The notes beneath the pieces are model-generated. The model saw only the letters and a list, made by a program, of their open reading frames with translations. It made no database searches and had not been told where the DNA came from. DNA of 64,000 nucleotides from Gnetum montanum (taxonomy: Eukaryota > Streptophyta > Gnetopsida > Gnetales > Gnetaceae). This document shows positions 1 through 11,559 of this stretch, in pieces. Positions within the stretch are counted from its first letter, which is position 1. The number at the start of each line of letters is the position of its first letter. The stretch is from positions 3,460 to 67,459 of the forward strand of contig MNCI01024142.1 of assembly GCA_015680685.1 (NCBI GenBank), written 5' to 3'. The position numbers and the translations under genes were made by a program.

Positions 1-232
1 CTTGTTGCTAAGGCTCAAGCGCACTGTGCTCTGTTCTTGCTGAAGGATGATGCTGTCAGCAGTTGTCAAAAGGTTGCTCTTCGTTTCTCTGCTCAAGGTG
101 ATAAGTGCTTCCTTGCTCAGAAAATGCTCTTGCCCTTTTGATTTTCTGCCACTCAAAGTGATAAATGCTCTGATGCTCAGAAAAATGCCTCTGCTTCTCT
201 GATTTGCCAACCCCTGTATCTTTGTCAACTGC

Positions 233-244
233 GGTATTTATAGG
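233..244 (-). promoter_or_regulatory. TATA box of the copia LTR
   Basis: The minus strand reads CCTATAAATACC, downstream of the palindromic U3 words. The same 12-mer occurs in the LTRs of the unrelated element D near 30,215 and 48,311. Position and sequence fit a pol II core promoter. Confidence 0.6.
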
Positions 245-490
245 CCACAACGCTCCGTGGAAAAGGTGCAACCCTGATGATGTGGATCCCGGATATTTCG
301 GGTTCTGTTGACTTGATCATTTTAAGTCAGACTGTGACTACGCACAACACGCTCGTTTGCATGTTGTGCGTGTGAAGAGCAGGTACATGTTGAGTGTGCT
401 TCAGTTGCTTTCAGGTTGTATTACACTCATTCGTGTTGTGTTGCGTGTATGAGCGTAATCCAGTATAAAAACAACAAGCCCAAAATTGTC

Positions 491-636
491 TTGCGCTCAT
501 TACGCAGCCGCGCTTAACGAAGCGTAAACAATGTCTAATTTACGCTCACTACGCAACTGCGCGTATTGAAGCGTAAAAAATGTCTAATTTACGCTCATTA
601 CGCAACTGCGCGTAATGAAGCATAAACAACGACTAA
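491..636. repeat. Three 48-49 bp hairpin repeats in copia U3
   Basis: Units start at 491, 539 and 588. Each contains TTACGCTCATTACGC followed about 6 bases later by GCGTAATGAAGCGTAA, so each can fold into a hairpin with arms of about 15 bp, and each ends in a TCTAA or ACTAA. A weaker related unit lies near 1,100-1,140. The array sits upstream of the LTR TATA box in transcription order. Confidence 0.85.
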
Positions 637-810
637 CTTAATGATAAATATGCAATGATATGTGTCGCCGCGTAACGAGCGTAAAGACAAGCTATTCATG
701 CGCTACANTGTTGAGTGTGCTTCAGTTGCTTTTAGGTTGTATTACACTCATTCGTGTTGTGTTGCGTGTATGAGCGTAATTCGGTATAAAAACAACAGGC
801 CCAAAATTGT

Positions 811-973
811 CTTACGCTCATTACGCAGCCGCGCGTAACGAAGCGTANGCTTAACGAAGCGTAAACAATGTCTAATTTACGCTCACTACGCAACTGCGCG
901 TATTGAAGCGTAAAAAATGTCTAATTTACGCTCATTACGCAACTGCGCGTAATGAAGCATAAACAACGACTAA
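811..973. repeat. Second copy of the copia hairpin repeats
   Basis: This is nearly identical to 491-636 and is broken by a single N at 848. Because the surrounding 390-707 is also repeated after the N at 708, this copy is more likely an unmerged assembly overlap than a real duplication. Confidence 0.6.
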
Positions 974-1216
974 CTTAATGATAAATATGCAATGATACGT
1001 GTCGCCGCGTAACGAGCGTAAAGACAAGCTATTCATGCGCTACAAGAAAAAAGTGTCGAACTGTTGTGCTTCTCTAGACTCTGCCTTCGACTGTTTTGGG
1101 GCTTATTACGCTCATTACGCTGCCGTGTGTAACAGAACGTAAACTTGTCCTTGAACAAAGCTGATGCGCGTTCTTGCTTAAATTACGAATCTTTGCCTGA
1201 GGCCGACTCGTAATTT

Positions 1217-1443
1217 TCACGGTGTTTCAATCTTGATGCCTAAATTATTGTAAAGGTGTTCATGCTTGTAATGAAAAAGAGGTTTGGTGAATAAGTCTTT
1301 CAATTATTCATTAGTATTCACATGTAATGATTTGATTTTAACCTCCTTTAGTTCTTGCTTGATGCGATTATATTTTATATCAATGTGTTTTAATTTTTTG
1401 GGAAGAACATATTCATCTAAAATTTGTATGGCTGAAGTGTTGT
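1217..1443 (-). pseudogene. Copia RNase H, C-terminal end
   Basis: The minus strand encodes the last 75 or so residues of a Ty1/copia RNase H. Visible family motifs are NTSAIQ, the KHIDIKY stretch, the EVKIKSLHVNT stretch and FTKPL near the end, followed by a short tail and a TGA at 1,217-1,219. One in-frame TAA interrupts it after the HVNTNE motif. The N-terminal part of the same domain is at 60,897-61,240, on the other side of element A, on the same strand. RNase H would remove the RNA strand during reverse transcription. The fragment is certainly non-functional. Copia assignment is confident; the subfamily is not known. Confidence 0.85.
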
Positions 1444-2210
1444 TGATGAGCATTGAAGGGTACCCCTATGCCCAACCATATGAATCATGAAGTGTCCACA
1501 CACGATTCGATCAAATTCCACGAATTCTATGTCTTCCAGCACACTAGTCTTCTAGGAAGTGAACCTTACCATAACAGTCATTTGTTGTCTTTCCAATTAC
1601 ACTTGTGATGTACAAAGGTATGGTTAAGTGTAATCGAGGCATATGATTTTTATTATTTTATGTTTTATGTTTCTTGGTGCTTAAAGTAGAGAGATGAAGT
1701 AATTTAATAACTAATTTAATTTAACTACATAACTAATCTCTAAATAGTCCTAACATAAGCATCTAGTTCCACTTTTCTTACACATCCTGAACTCACGTAC
1801 CCACTGCTAGGATTACCAAGCACTATGCTACTGGGTGTACTAAGCAATAATGCTGTTAGGATTACCAAGTGAATACATGTTTATGCTCGAATTGGTCATA
1901 CTTATGTGTTTAATTTATTTAGCTTAATTAATTAACTAATCGCTTGAAGTCTAATTTAGCTTAATTAATGGCATAATTAATGAAAATAATAAATGCATAA
2001 ATAAATCATTAATCTATTTTAAATGCTACAAGGTTTGATCAAAAGGCTTGTCTTTATTATCATTCACATTGGTATGGTTCAGGTACAACAGTGCTCAAAT
2101 AAAGATCCATACACTTTCTAACTCTTGCTGCAAGCACTCAAAAAAATATTCTAACTCTTAAATGGAAAAACTACAAGAGCTCTGCTACTACTATGACTTG
2201 ACTCCCCCAT
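1444..2210 (-). repeat. Element A 3' LTR, first piece
   Basis: It begins TGATGAG and aligns with the first four fifths of the LTR at 59,937-60,896. It is cut at 2,210 by element B. The rest resumes at 28,847, and both cut ends carry CCCAT. The two pieces together give about 963 bp, matching the 960 bp partner LTR. Confidence 0.9.
2206..2210. repeat. Target duplication of element B (left), CCCAT
   Basis: CCCAT directly precedes TGATGAG at 2,211 and is repeated directly after CTCATCA at 28,842-28,846. A perfect 5 bp duplication is the normal product of Ty3/gypsy integration. Confidence 0.92.
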
Positions 2211-3146
2211 TGATGAGCAACAAGGCACCCCTACACCCAACCATACGAATCACAAGCATTCATGTGGGATCTGGTGAAATTTCGTAGACTTTGTAGTTTC
2301 TGGTATACTAGTCTTCTAGGAAGTGAATCTTTGCCTTAAGGTCAATCGTTATCTTCCCAATTACACTTGTGATGTACATTGGTATGGTTAAGTGTAATTG
2401 AGGCATTTGATTTTTTTCATTTTATATTTTATGGTTTCGATGCTTAAAGAGGAATAAATTAGTTGGACTAACTAATTTAATTTAACTAATTAACTAATGT
2501 TTAACTAGTCCTAACATAAGCATTCGGTCCCACTTTCCATACATGTCTTGAACCCACGTATCCACTGCTGGGTGATCAACCACTACGCTACTGGGTGTAC
2601 CAAGCGATAACATTGCTAGGATTACCAAGTGAATATGTGTTATGCTTGAAGTGGTCATACTTATGTGTTCAATCTATCTTACTTAATTGCTTCATTAACT
2701 TAATTACTAGAAACACTTAATAAATAATTGAAAGCATTAAACAAATAATTGAAAACATTAAATGCATGAATAAAATATTTAATCTATCCAAAGTGCTGCA
2801 AGGTTTATCAAAAATATCGTCTTTATTACCACACACACTATTGTGCTCAAGTACAACAATGCTTGAATAAAGATCCATACACTCAATGACTCCTATTGTA
2901 AGCACTCACGAGGAAAATTCTAACTTTCAAATAGAAAAACTGCAAGACCTTCGCTGCAACTACAATCTCTATTGTCATAAATACGGTTGGTGGACATATA
3001 TTTATAGTTGATTATAGACATTGCATCGATGGGACCATGTCGACACATGATATGATGCATCAACTAAGCCTTGTCGACAAGACCCAGACGATGAGGCCAT
3101 GTTGACGAGGCCTTGTCAACATAGTCGATAGAACTACAACTCATTA
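2211..3146 (-). repeat. Element B 3' LTR
   Basis: This 936 bp LTR pairs with 27,913-28,841. On the minus strand U3 begins at 3,146, carries clustered GTCGAC, CATCGA and GAGGCC words (about 3,020-3,140), and has a TATA box (CTATAAATATA) near 2,997-3,010. It ends in CTCATCA at 2,211. Confidence 0.9.
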
Positions 3147-3157
3147 TACCTTCACGA
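3147..3157 (-). other. Polypurine tract of element B
   Basis: The minus strand reads TCGTGAAGGTA immediately before the LTR. The equivalent sites in A (29,043-29,053) and C (26,451-26,461) read TCGTGGGGGTA, so B's copy carries two changes. It would prime plus-strand DNA synthesis. Confidence 0.75.
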
Positions 3158-3393
3158 TTGAATGAAAACTCATCCTTGAGTTCTTTACAAAATTGAAAAG
3201 GCATGAGATTATTAACTAACCTTTCAAAAACAAAGTAGACTAACTAACTTTGACAAAAAATGGAGTGCCTGAGTGTATGGATCAACACATTACAAAAAAT
3301 GGCGGTGTTCAGGACACAAAATTAAACACCATGTAAAAACTCTTCAAAATTGAACAACACATTTCTTGATGACATAAAGTGTCATGGAGAAGA

Positions 3394-6251
3394 TCATATA
3401 GTCCCAGGTAGTGCTGGTTCCTAAGGCTCTGAAGGACCTTCACCAGCTTCATGCACAGGCAGTGGTTGAGGTGGCTACAGCTATTCTACTACTATTACAA
3501 CTTCAGGCAGGAGGCAGAAATCATCTAACAATGCTTTCGTTTTCTCCTCCTTACTTCTAGGATCGTGCACTATCCATGCAACTTCGCCAATGTGGGTTGA
3601 AATAGGCACATCCCAAGGACATGAGATTGCTAGAAATAGCTCCTTAACATTGATGAACTAGGCAGCGAACTATTTATGTTCAATGTCAAATGCCCTATAA
3701 TTGTATCTTTTAGCTTGTGATGGTTGTTCATTTGTTTGGCTAGGTTCTCAACGATTGATTATTGATCTATGAACCGTGCTTTGAGAACTTCAAGTTTAGC
3801 ATTTGTAGTCTCAAGCTTCTACTTAGTATCTTTATGGTGCTTGAACTCTACCTCATATAACAGATACAAGCTAGCCACCTACCTCTCCAACTCTAACCAT
3901 GGTTATCCGGCAATTAGCATTACCAGGTTTGTGTATTGGAGATTGGTCAATTCCATATATTCTATCATTTCTTCAATTTGCAACTCCTTCAAGTAGGTCT
4001 CCACTTTGTTGTAAGCGTCAATTCCATCAATGATGGGTGGCTGGACTTCTCTTCCCTATTGGAGTTAATGGAGGGCTTCATTGATTTTCACCTTTGCCAT
4101 CTGAATGTATTTTCATTAACTTCCTTCTGCAAGTGAACATGGTCTTTGTAGTGATTCTTCACTTTTTCGAACTTGAGGGCCTCATTCTTCCAGGTAGAAA
4201 TGTCGATGGTAGACTTTTGATGCAAGACATGCACTTCCTCCATTGACAAATTTTGATTTTTTGTAGCCAGACTCCTTAATTCAATGTTCACCCTAGCAAG
4301 CTGCTCTTGATATTGATGAATAAATTCTTGCATTTGGTCTTTCTAAGCATCAACATTGCACAAGTGATGATTTTGTGCGGTTAGGGTCTCGTTCTCTAGC
4401 ACATCTGTGCCAAGTCTTTCTAAATTGAATACATTTTTGCTTCAAATATGGACTAGTTGAATATGGCCATCACTTCCTCCTCCTCAGCCTTCTTGAATCA
4501 ATCCTGAAGTTTTTTGAAAGCTTCATCTCTTGTTATTGTTGGGCTGAGGATCGTAGGATTAGCAAGTTAGGCATGTAGTTCAGCAACCTTCATGGCCAAG
4601 TATTAATTTCATTCTTGAACTGTTTCAACTTGCCCCTCCAAAATAATGAATTTTCCCCTTGAATACAATAGCTTCAACTAGGTTTCAATGATGTCTTTCA
4701 AAAGATCAAAGATATCTAGTATTGGTTGCCCAGTTCTCACTGGTCGTTTTAGCAATTCTTCATGCAGGGCTATGTTCAACTTTTTTCTAATCATGCCTAT
4801 GGATGTCTACAAATCTTGAAGTGTAGCTATGTCTAGTACAAACATCGTAGGTGCATTTAATGCTTCAGCAACATAGTCAATGAAAACTTCTGCCATTGTT
4901 TCCTACCCTTGGTGCTACATCACCAGGATAGTTGCCCCTTTTCCTTGCTCCAAATGCACTAAGAAAGTGTTGGCATTTCCATAGATTTTTGAGAATAAAT
5001 GGTGTTGAGATAAAGACATTATTACCTCCCAAGCATTGGGACTTGACCTTGCAGGCAATTGTAATCATTGGGCAGAGAAGATTGGTCCACCCCTATCAAT
5101 CTCACTAATTGTTGAGGCCACCTCATTAAGATGACTCATTATTGGTCAGTATATAGATGGATCTGTCCCACTCATTCCTACATGTTGCTCTTGTTCACTC
5201 AAGAGCTACTCTCAGATTTTACGCAGATGCTCAATGGCTACATGGGCCTTCAACATTATTTCTTGAGTGGGTGGTGGTGGTGGTTGCTCCTCTTCTTGGG
5301 TCATCATTGGCATCTTCTCTTTCATGATCTTGGACCATGAGGCCAAAGGAGTATGCCTAAGTGTATCATTGAAGTAGCGAACAATTCTTGCCCTTTTGTA
5401 GAGTTTTCGAATGAGACATTGAAAGGGTAGGGTTTTCCTTCCATGTCCGTTTTCTTTAAAATGCTTCTCAATATTCAAGTAGAGTAGTTGTGGAAGGTTG
5501 ACAGGAAATTTCCTACTTAGAGTAGCGCATGCTTGGCCAAAGAAGGCAGTCACCTTGCTTGGCCTCACCATTGGGGTAAGGCGATAGGTTGCAATTTTGA
5601 AATAGATGCGCTCCACCAGTGTGAGCGCATCATACTCCTTATTGTCAACCCCATAGCATTGCTAGGTCAACTCCTTCCTAGCCTTGAGATCACCTTGTGT
5701 TGATAGTTTCACTAGTTGTGTTCTAGTGTTAGGTAATCCATGTGCTTGTGCAATAGCTTCTACCAAGTAGGATACTTGAATATCCTTGACATTGATAATA
5801 GACCCATACCTTCTATTATTTTAGAAGAGATATGTCTCTTCCATGTACCATTCCTCACTGAACATGATGATTGGCCACATGGGAGAAGTTTACAATTGAG
5901 TCTTGACATCTACTAGAGCTTTTTCTAGGAAAGGCCTGAAGTTGATCTCTTGAAGGATTGATCATTGAACTTCTTGGGACCTGATGATGTCAAGGTAGGC
6001 ATGAGTCAAGGTGACCTCAAGCCTTGGTGTAGGTCTAGATACTTCTCCTCACTGTGATTTTTTGTAGGCATTTCTTCTTCTGGAATCTATCAAATAGATT
6101 CCACTTCAGGCTCCTCACAAAGAGATCCTGTTACATGGGTTATCTCTAGCAATTCTTGAGCTTGTTCTTGTTGGCCCCTTGTAGCTCTAGGCTGCTTCTC
6201 CTATGGTTGAGAGGGTTCCCCTTCCTATGGGTGCTTTTGTTTTGGTGCCAT
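3394..6251 (-). pseudogene. Element B third ORF (about 950 codons, coiled-coil protein)
   Basis: It is homologous over its full length to the third ORFs of A and C; start-to-stop lengths are 2,858, 2,856 and 2,855 bp. The ATG at 6,249-6,251 directly follows a splice acceptor. Order: a basic, disordered N-tail; a globular part of roughly 200 residues including RLTPMVRPSKVTAFF (5,616-5,212 is its longest open piece); a QPPPPPTQ linker near 5,250; then long heptad-rich helices (LARVNIELRSLATKNQNLS at 4,088-4,333); and a conserved tail with SKEEK and GPSEP before TGA at 3,394. Many in-frame TAG codons and some frameshifts break it. The globular part recalls the plant transposon-protein domain found downstream of Athila integrases, but this was not tested. 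No signal peptide or membrane segment was seen, so an Env role is not supported. Confidence 0.8.
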
Positions 6252-6560
6252 CTATAAGCACAATAAGACCATGGGTTAGCAATCATTATGTAACTTAGAG
6301 CAATTGGGATACCTTTATCTCTTAAGGATAGTTACACTTGGCTAAGTTGTGATTATGGATGATTTAATTATTCCAATTATTAGTTTATTTATGTGTTAAC
6401 ATTAATAAATCATCCCAGAGGTTGTTGGAAGGGTTAACTATTGAAAAAGTTGATGTTTATATGTTGTTAAGGTTATTAACCCTTTGGGTAAGTTAGAAAA
6501 TTTCCAAAAAAATTTCATTAGAAACCTTAAGGTTTACGGCCCCCACAATAAAGATCTTAC
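6252..6560 (-). other. Leader intron of B third ORF
   Basis: On the minus strand the donor is CCAGAG/GTAAGATC (GT at 6,559-6,560) and the acceptor is TGTGCTTATAG (AG at 6,252-6,253), directly followed by ATG. The length is 309 bp. Element A has a 312 bp counterpart and C an equivalent one, with donor and acceptor in the same places. Confidence 0.7.
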
Positions 6561-6707
6561 CTCTGGTAAGTGCAAGGTTGAAGAACAGAGTGATTTGAAC
6601 TAATGGTTGGGAAGTTAAGGGCTTTTGAAGGTTTTGGGCTCTGAAAAATTGCAAAAACTCCGTGTCTATTATGAGCAAATAACAAAAAATTTCTAAGTGC
6701 ACAATAG

Positions 6708-6800
6708 TATATATAGGACTTTTGCACTACATTAATGAGGCCTAGTTGGATAGGCCTTCTCAACAAGAGAGGCTGTGTCATTGAGGCCTCAACAATGCAA
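6708..6800 (-). promoter_or_regulatory. Internal promoter module of element B
   Basis: On the minus strand a cluster of short repeated words (TTGTTGAGGCC, GAGGCCT, AAGGCCT, TAGGCCT) at 6,722-6,800 precedes a TATA box (CCTATATATAC) at 6,708-6,717. The TATA lies about 150 bp before the intron donor. The same arrangement is present in A and C. Confidence 0.6.
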
Positions 6801-6809
6801 CCTTTAACC

Positions 6810-8470
6810 ACTGTAGACGACCATTGACTTTAATCAAACTTGCAAAATATGGAGAGTTTTTGAATGAAATTAGGGTTAAAAGAAAGCTCAAAAGGCCAAG
6901 AATAGTATGAAAACATGAGAAGATTGTGTTGAAGCTCATAAATTTGAAAAAAGGAAAAAAATTGAGTTAGGAGATGAATGAAATAGCAGATTAAGGAGCA
7001 CTAAGTGAAATACACAATGGAATATGCAAAAGATAGGATTGTGGTAATGTTAAAGGTAAGGAACCTTAACTAATCAAACCAAGAGCTATGCAAGTGGGTC
7101 CTTCCCATAGTAGGCTCATGCCCTTGTTGCCCTTGCATAACCTCAACTAAGGAGTCTATGGGCCCCATAGTTAATTTAATGATTATGAAAAGTTAAGGAC
7201 CAACAAAAAAGAATCCTCTTAAGAATTTCAACACATTAGACGAAGACATAGAGCATAACATAGAACATGGTACTAAGGTGAGTTATGGCAACATGGATGG
7301 ATGATAAAGAAGGTGGAATGGAGTTTTGAATTAAGGTCATAAGAAGTCCCTTATGGAATTTGTGTTTAAGATGACCTAGGAAGATCCATCCTCAGTTCGT
7401 ACCAAAGCCATCCACTTTCAATAACTTCGCATCATGACTCTAAGAATGATCTACTCACACAAGATACAAGAGTGCTTCCACAAAACAACCATCATTCCAT
7501 AAGGAGAAGAAAAGAGAGAAGTAGGAAGTGAAAGAGGACCTTAGTTAGAGGGGACTTTCAGGCATAAGTGCATGTCTTTCTAGTCCCATAACCAGTGCTT
7601 GTAGCCTGTATATTTGTCTAAGGTATGTGCTTTGAATTCCTATCGTTTTTTTTTGTACTGGGAACCACACCAAGCAAGGACTTATTTATGTCTAAGGGGT
7701 GTGCTTTAGATTCCCATCATTTTTTTTGGATGGGAACCATACCATGCAAAGACTTATTTGACTTCCTATTAGTGGCTGGTATCGAATGGTAAGAATTTTG
7801 TGAAAAAAACTCAAGCAAGTAGAATAGTACAAAGAGTATTGAGTTTCCTTGAAGTCACACCCTTAACAATCCTTTGAATCCTTCCTAATTCCAAAACTAC
7901 CAAGGTCACCAATTAATTAAAAATTTCTTTAATGGAAGGGACCTCAAATTCCTAGAATAAGGAAAACCATAGAGTTTATTGGATGAGTGGATGACATGGA
8001 CTCATTGCCTATTCCATGAAAAATAAACCATGCCAAAGTTGTCAGACATCAGAATTTAAAAATAGAAACCAGACATCAACAATCACAACATTAAGCACAA
8101 ACCATCATTTGAATAGTGGCTTTGTGTCCTATGACGATAAAGTAATTTTATTAGCAAAAGTGAGGAAATATCACATTTGAACAAAACAAAACAAACTAAA
8201 ATATATAAGAAAGTGTAAAATAATTAAGAAAGGTTCAAAGGTACAAATGATGATGTAAAATTAGAAAAATCTAAAAATTTAAAATTTGTAAAATAAATAA
8301 TTTTTAAAATCAAAAATATAGCTAACATAGATGGCCATCTCCCCCATGACTGAGTTGAAAGGAGGAGATCCAAAAAATGGAATGTCGTTGTCCATTTGTT
8401 GAGGCAGTAGTTGCACTAGCCTATCTTAGTTTGAGGAAAGGCTTTACTTGTTGCATGTTGACCAACTACT
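6810..8470 (-). other. Non-coding stretch between integrase and internal promoter (B)
   Basis: No gene was recognised here. It holds the paired A-loop hairpins (7,605-7,760) and otherwise AT-rich sequence, and aligns in position with 52,470-53,900 of A and 21,336-22,900 of C. Confidence 0.6.
7605..7760 (-). repeat. Two tandem A-loop hairpins (element B)
   Basis: On the minus strand the module GGTTCCCATC, a run of A, then GATGGGAATC followed by AAAGCACACCCCTTAGAC occurs twice, about 75 bp apart. The better copy has an 8 bp perfect stem (TTCCCATC/GATGGGAA) with an A-run loop. Element C has the same double module at 21,908-22,135. Confidence 0.65.
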
Positions 8471-9720
8471 TTTTATTTGGACATTTAGGTTTGTAGATTA
8501 ACATCACCCCAGAGGGAAAGGTTTGATCAATTATATATGGTTCCTCCCATAATGTTTGAAATTTTTCCTTCTAGGGCACATGTGTAGGATTCTAGTATAG
8601 GACCTTATCTCCTGGTTGAAGTTTTACTTTCCTGATTCTGAGGTCATGATGTTGCTTACTAAATGCTTTGTGCACCTCATTCAAAGATAAGGCTACTAAT
8701 CGATTTTCATCTAGCACATTTAGGTTGATTAATCTTNCTAAATGCTTTGTGCACCTCATTCAAAGATAGGGTTACTAATCGATTTTCATCTAGCACATTC
8801 AGGTTGATTAATCTTTCTTTTTGTGCTAGACTTAGGTCAAGAATTAGATCATAGGCTGTTGAGAGTGTAGGAAGCTCAAATTGAATTGGGAGTGTTGGAA
8901 GTTTTCCATACACTAACTCGTAGGAGGAATAGCCAATAGGAAGTTTCCATGTTTAACGATAAGCCTAGAGGGCATCGTTAAGTTTTGCACTCCAATATTT
9001 CCTATATTTGCTAATGGTCCATGTTAGTGTTTTTGTGATCTCCTAGTTGGTTACCTCTACTTGACCATTGGCTTGGGGGTGGTAAGGTGTTGTTAATTTA
9101 TGTTCAACTCCCAAGCGTTGCATCAACTTACTAAAAGTGGCACCTATGAAATGAGTTCCATTGTTAGAAATTAGTGAACATTTCACCCCAAACCTATTCA
9201 CAATATTTTGTTGTATAAATATAGCAATAGTGGATGATGTACAATTAGTAACGGCTACTGCTTCTACCCATTTTGTGCAATAGTTAACTAGTACTATAAT
9301 ATACGCTTTCTGTTGGACATAGGTGTGATGGGATCCATGAAGTCAATGCCCCATATGTCAAAAGGTTCTAGTGGTTGAATCCACTATTGAGGATCTTCCA
9401 TGCAAGCAGTCATCCCCCCATCTAGTTGTGAACATTCACAAGACTTGACAAACTGGTGAGCATCCCTAAATATTATAGGCCAATAGTATCTTGCTATCAG
9501 GATTTTTATGGTTGTGCATCTCCCGACATAGTGGCCTCCACAAGGTCCTTCATGAGCATCCTGGAAAACACTTAGTTGATCTTCGTCAAGGTCACACTAA
9601 TGGATGAGGCCATCAACACACACCTTATAGAGGTGTCCATTGATTTCCATGAAGTATTTGATCTAATGAAGAAATTGTTGCTTCTTTCTAAAATCCAAAT
9701 CTTTTGACATCTTCTAAGTG
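8470..9720 (-). pseudogene. pol: Element B integrase region of pol
   Basis: Read on the minus strand it matches C's integrase: the KYFMEINGHLYKVCVDGL lead-in, a zinc-binding stretch with HEGPCGGHY and a later C..C pair, the catalytic-core entry GIDFMDPITP (first Asp present), and the C-terminal stretch with VLDENRLVTLS (8,707-8,913). The enzyme would insert the cDNA into the genome. Frameshifts and several TAG and TGA codons interrupt it. A single N at 8,737 sits between two near-identical 80 bp copies of the same coding stretch, probably an assembly join. The central part with the other two catalytic acids is too scrambled to confirm. Confidence 0.8.
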
Positions 9721-9829
9721 AGAAGACAAGTGAGGATGCCATTATACCATGTTGTTTTTGTAGGCATTTGTTCATTTATTACTCCTGTAAAGAGGAGTTC
9801 ATTTGAAAATTGGTAAGAAAGCATGCTCT

Positions 9830-11400
9830 CCTCCTCTTTATTATCCCATCTTAAGTAAGAGAGGTGGTCAGTGACCACATTCTCGGTTCCTTTTCAATCT
9901 ACCATTGTGAGATCAAATTCCTGCAAGATCACAAGCCATTGTATGACATGAGGGCTAACCATTGGCTTATTCATGAGGAAGTGGATTGCACTATGGTTTG
10001 TGTGCACAAATACTTTGTAGCCAAGCACATAGTGCCTGAACTTTCACAAAGCATACACCACTACCATCAACTCATTTTTTGTGGTATTGTAATTTAACTA
10101 TGCTTCCACAATGCTTTAGCTCATGCAGTGGATGTAATATGGACATTTCTTATCGTCCATTTAAGTGAGCACTACTCCCAAGGCATAGTTACATGCATCC
10201 ATCATGATGTGGAAGGATCTAGACTAGTCTGGTGCTTGTAGGATTGGTGTTTCTATGAGTTTCTCTCTTAACTTTTGGAATGCATGTTTACATTCCTTGG
10301 TCCAGATGAAAGGTGCATCTTTCTTTGTAAGTTCTACCAATAGCTTTGTGATCTTAGAGAAATTCTCTATGAATAGTCTATAGTAGCTAGTGTCTCCAAG
10401 GAATGACTAAACATCTTTAATGGTCTCTATTTGGTATGTTATTCCTTGGATGAACCTTATCTTTTTTGGGTTTACCTCAATCTCTTTTTGCAAAATTTGG
10501 TGCCCTAGCACAATGCCTTCTTGGACCATGAGATGGCTCTTTTACCAATTGATCCACAAGTTTTTTTCAACACATCTCTTTAATAGTTGCTCTAGAAGGT
10601 CCAATGCTTTCTCAAATGTAGCTCCATAGGTGAAAATGTCATCCATGAAGACTTCAACACCACTATCGATCTGTTGTTGGAAGATACTAAGGACCATGTG
10701 TTGAAATGTTGTAGAAGCATTACATAGGCCAAATGGCATCTTATAATATGTAAAAGTTTCTCAAGGACTCGTGAATGTTGTCTTGGCTTGATCTGCTAGT
10801 GCAATTTGGATTTGGTTATAGCCACTATAACCATCCAAAAAGCTATAATAACAATGTCTAGATATGGTGTCCAACACCTGATCCACAAATGACAAAGGAA
10901 AATACTCTTTAAACATTATCATATTCAACAGCCTAAAGTCGATGCAGACTTGCCATTTGCCATCTTTCTTTAGCATAATTACGAGTGGGCTAACCCACTC
11001 ACTATCCACAATGGGATAGATGAATCCTGCCTTGAGAAGTTGTTCAATTTCCTCTTTGATGATCTACTTCAATTTGGGGTTGAGCTGCCTCTATGACTAT
11101 CTTCTAGGCTTCATGGCTGGGTCAGTGTAAATGTAATGTTGGTGTATCCTTGGATTGATTTTTGTTAGCTCTAGATATGACCAAGCGAAGGTTGTTGGCC
11201 ACTTGTTAACCACCTTCAATAACTTTTCTTTTTATTTGAGAGCAAGTTTGGCATTAATTATGACTAATTTCCCATTATTTAGAAATGCATATTCCATGCT
11301 AATCAATAACATTTTTAGCTCTAAAGGCTCTTGCTTGAAGCTATCAGGGATTTTTAACTCTCTTTAATAGGTATCGTCATCTTCGTCATAGAGTTGGGAA
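9830..11400 (-). pseudogene. pol: Element B reverse transcriptase and RNase H region of pol
   Basis: RT motifs on the minus strand include WVSPLVIMLKKDGKWQVCIDFRL, YSFLDGYSGYNQI, MPFGLCNASTTFQ and the polymerase box VFMDDIFTYG (FMDD at 10,638-10,649). The RNase H region follows with NELMVVVYAL and NHSAIHFLMNKPMVSP. FMDD in place of YxDD is seen in Athila RTs. Stops occur at several points, for example TGG TAA where C has TGG CAA. The integrase follows directly and the protease precedes it. It is a clear pseudogene, and lineage is supported by close identity with C. Confidence 0.87.
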
Positions 11401-11559
11401 TGAACTTATTCAATTCTGTCCATGCCTTCAACATAAGCACATGTTAGGCTCTTAGTTGGTTGCATGCATAATGTGCTACTATATAAGTCAACTATTAGCC
11501 ACTGGGTGCCCTCCTATTTTGTGATTGCTACATATAAACACCTTTGAATATTAATTTCT

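Larger units (their letters stand above)
390..1044. other. Probable assembly duplication at N 708 and N 848
   Basis: The 318 bp at 390-707 reappear with only a few changes at 709-1,044, directly after the single N at 708. A second N at 848 interrupts the second copy with another small overlap. Single N joins with repeated flanks are what unmerged contig ends look like. Confidence 0.7.
1..1210 (-). repeat. Copia 3' LTR (runs off the left edge)
   Basis: This is the LTR that follows the copia RNase H stop codon at 1,217 when read on the minus strand. In that direction it has a U3 rich in short palindromes (about 480-1,200), a TATA box at 233-244, and then R/U5 running out of the window at base 1. 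The exact LTR start near 1,210 is not certain because no clear purine tract was found. The 390-1,044 part is inflated by an assembly duplication around two single N characters. Confidence 0.7.

Noticed and set aside
491-973. CRISPR-like array or satellite
   Set aside because: The units contain internal palindromes and adjoin one another without unique spacers. They lie in an LTR of a plant element, and the count is inflated by an assembly join.
2997-3146. Host gene promoter
   Set aside because: The TATA and upstream words are part of B's LTR and are repeated in its partner LTR.
3394-6251. Third ORF as a true envelope gene
   Set aside because: No signal peptide, transmembrane segment or cleavage motif was seen in A, B or C. 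The product is mostly coiled coil.
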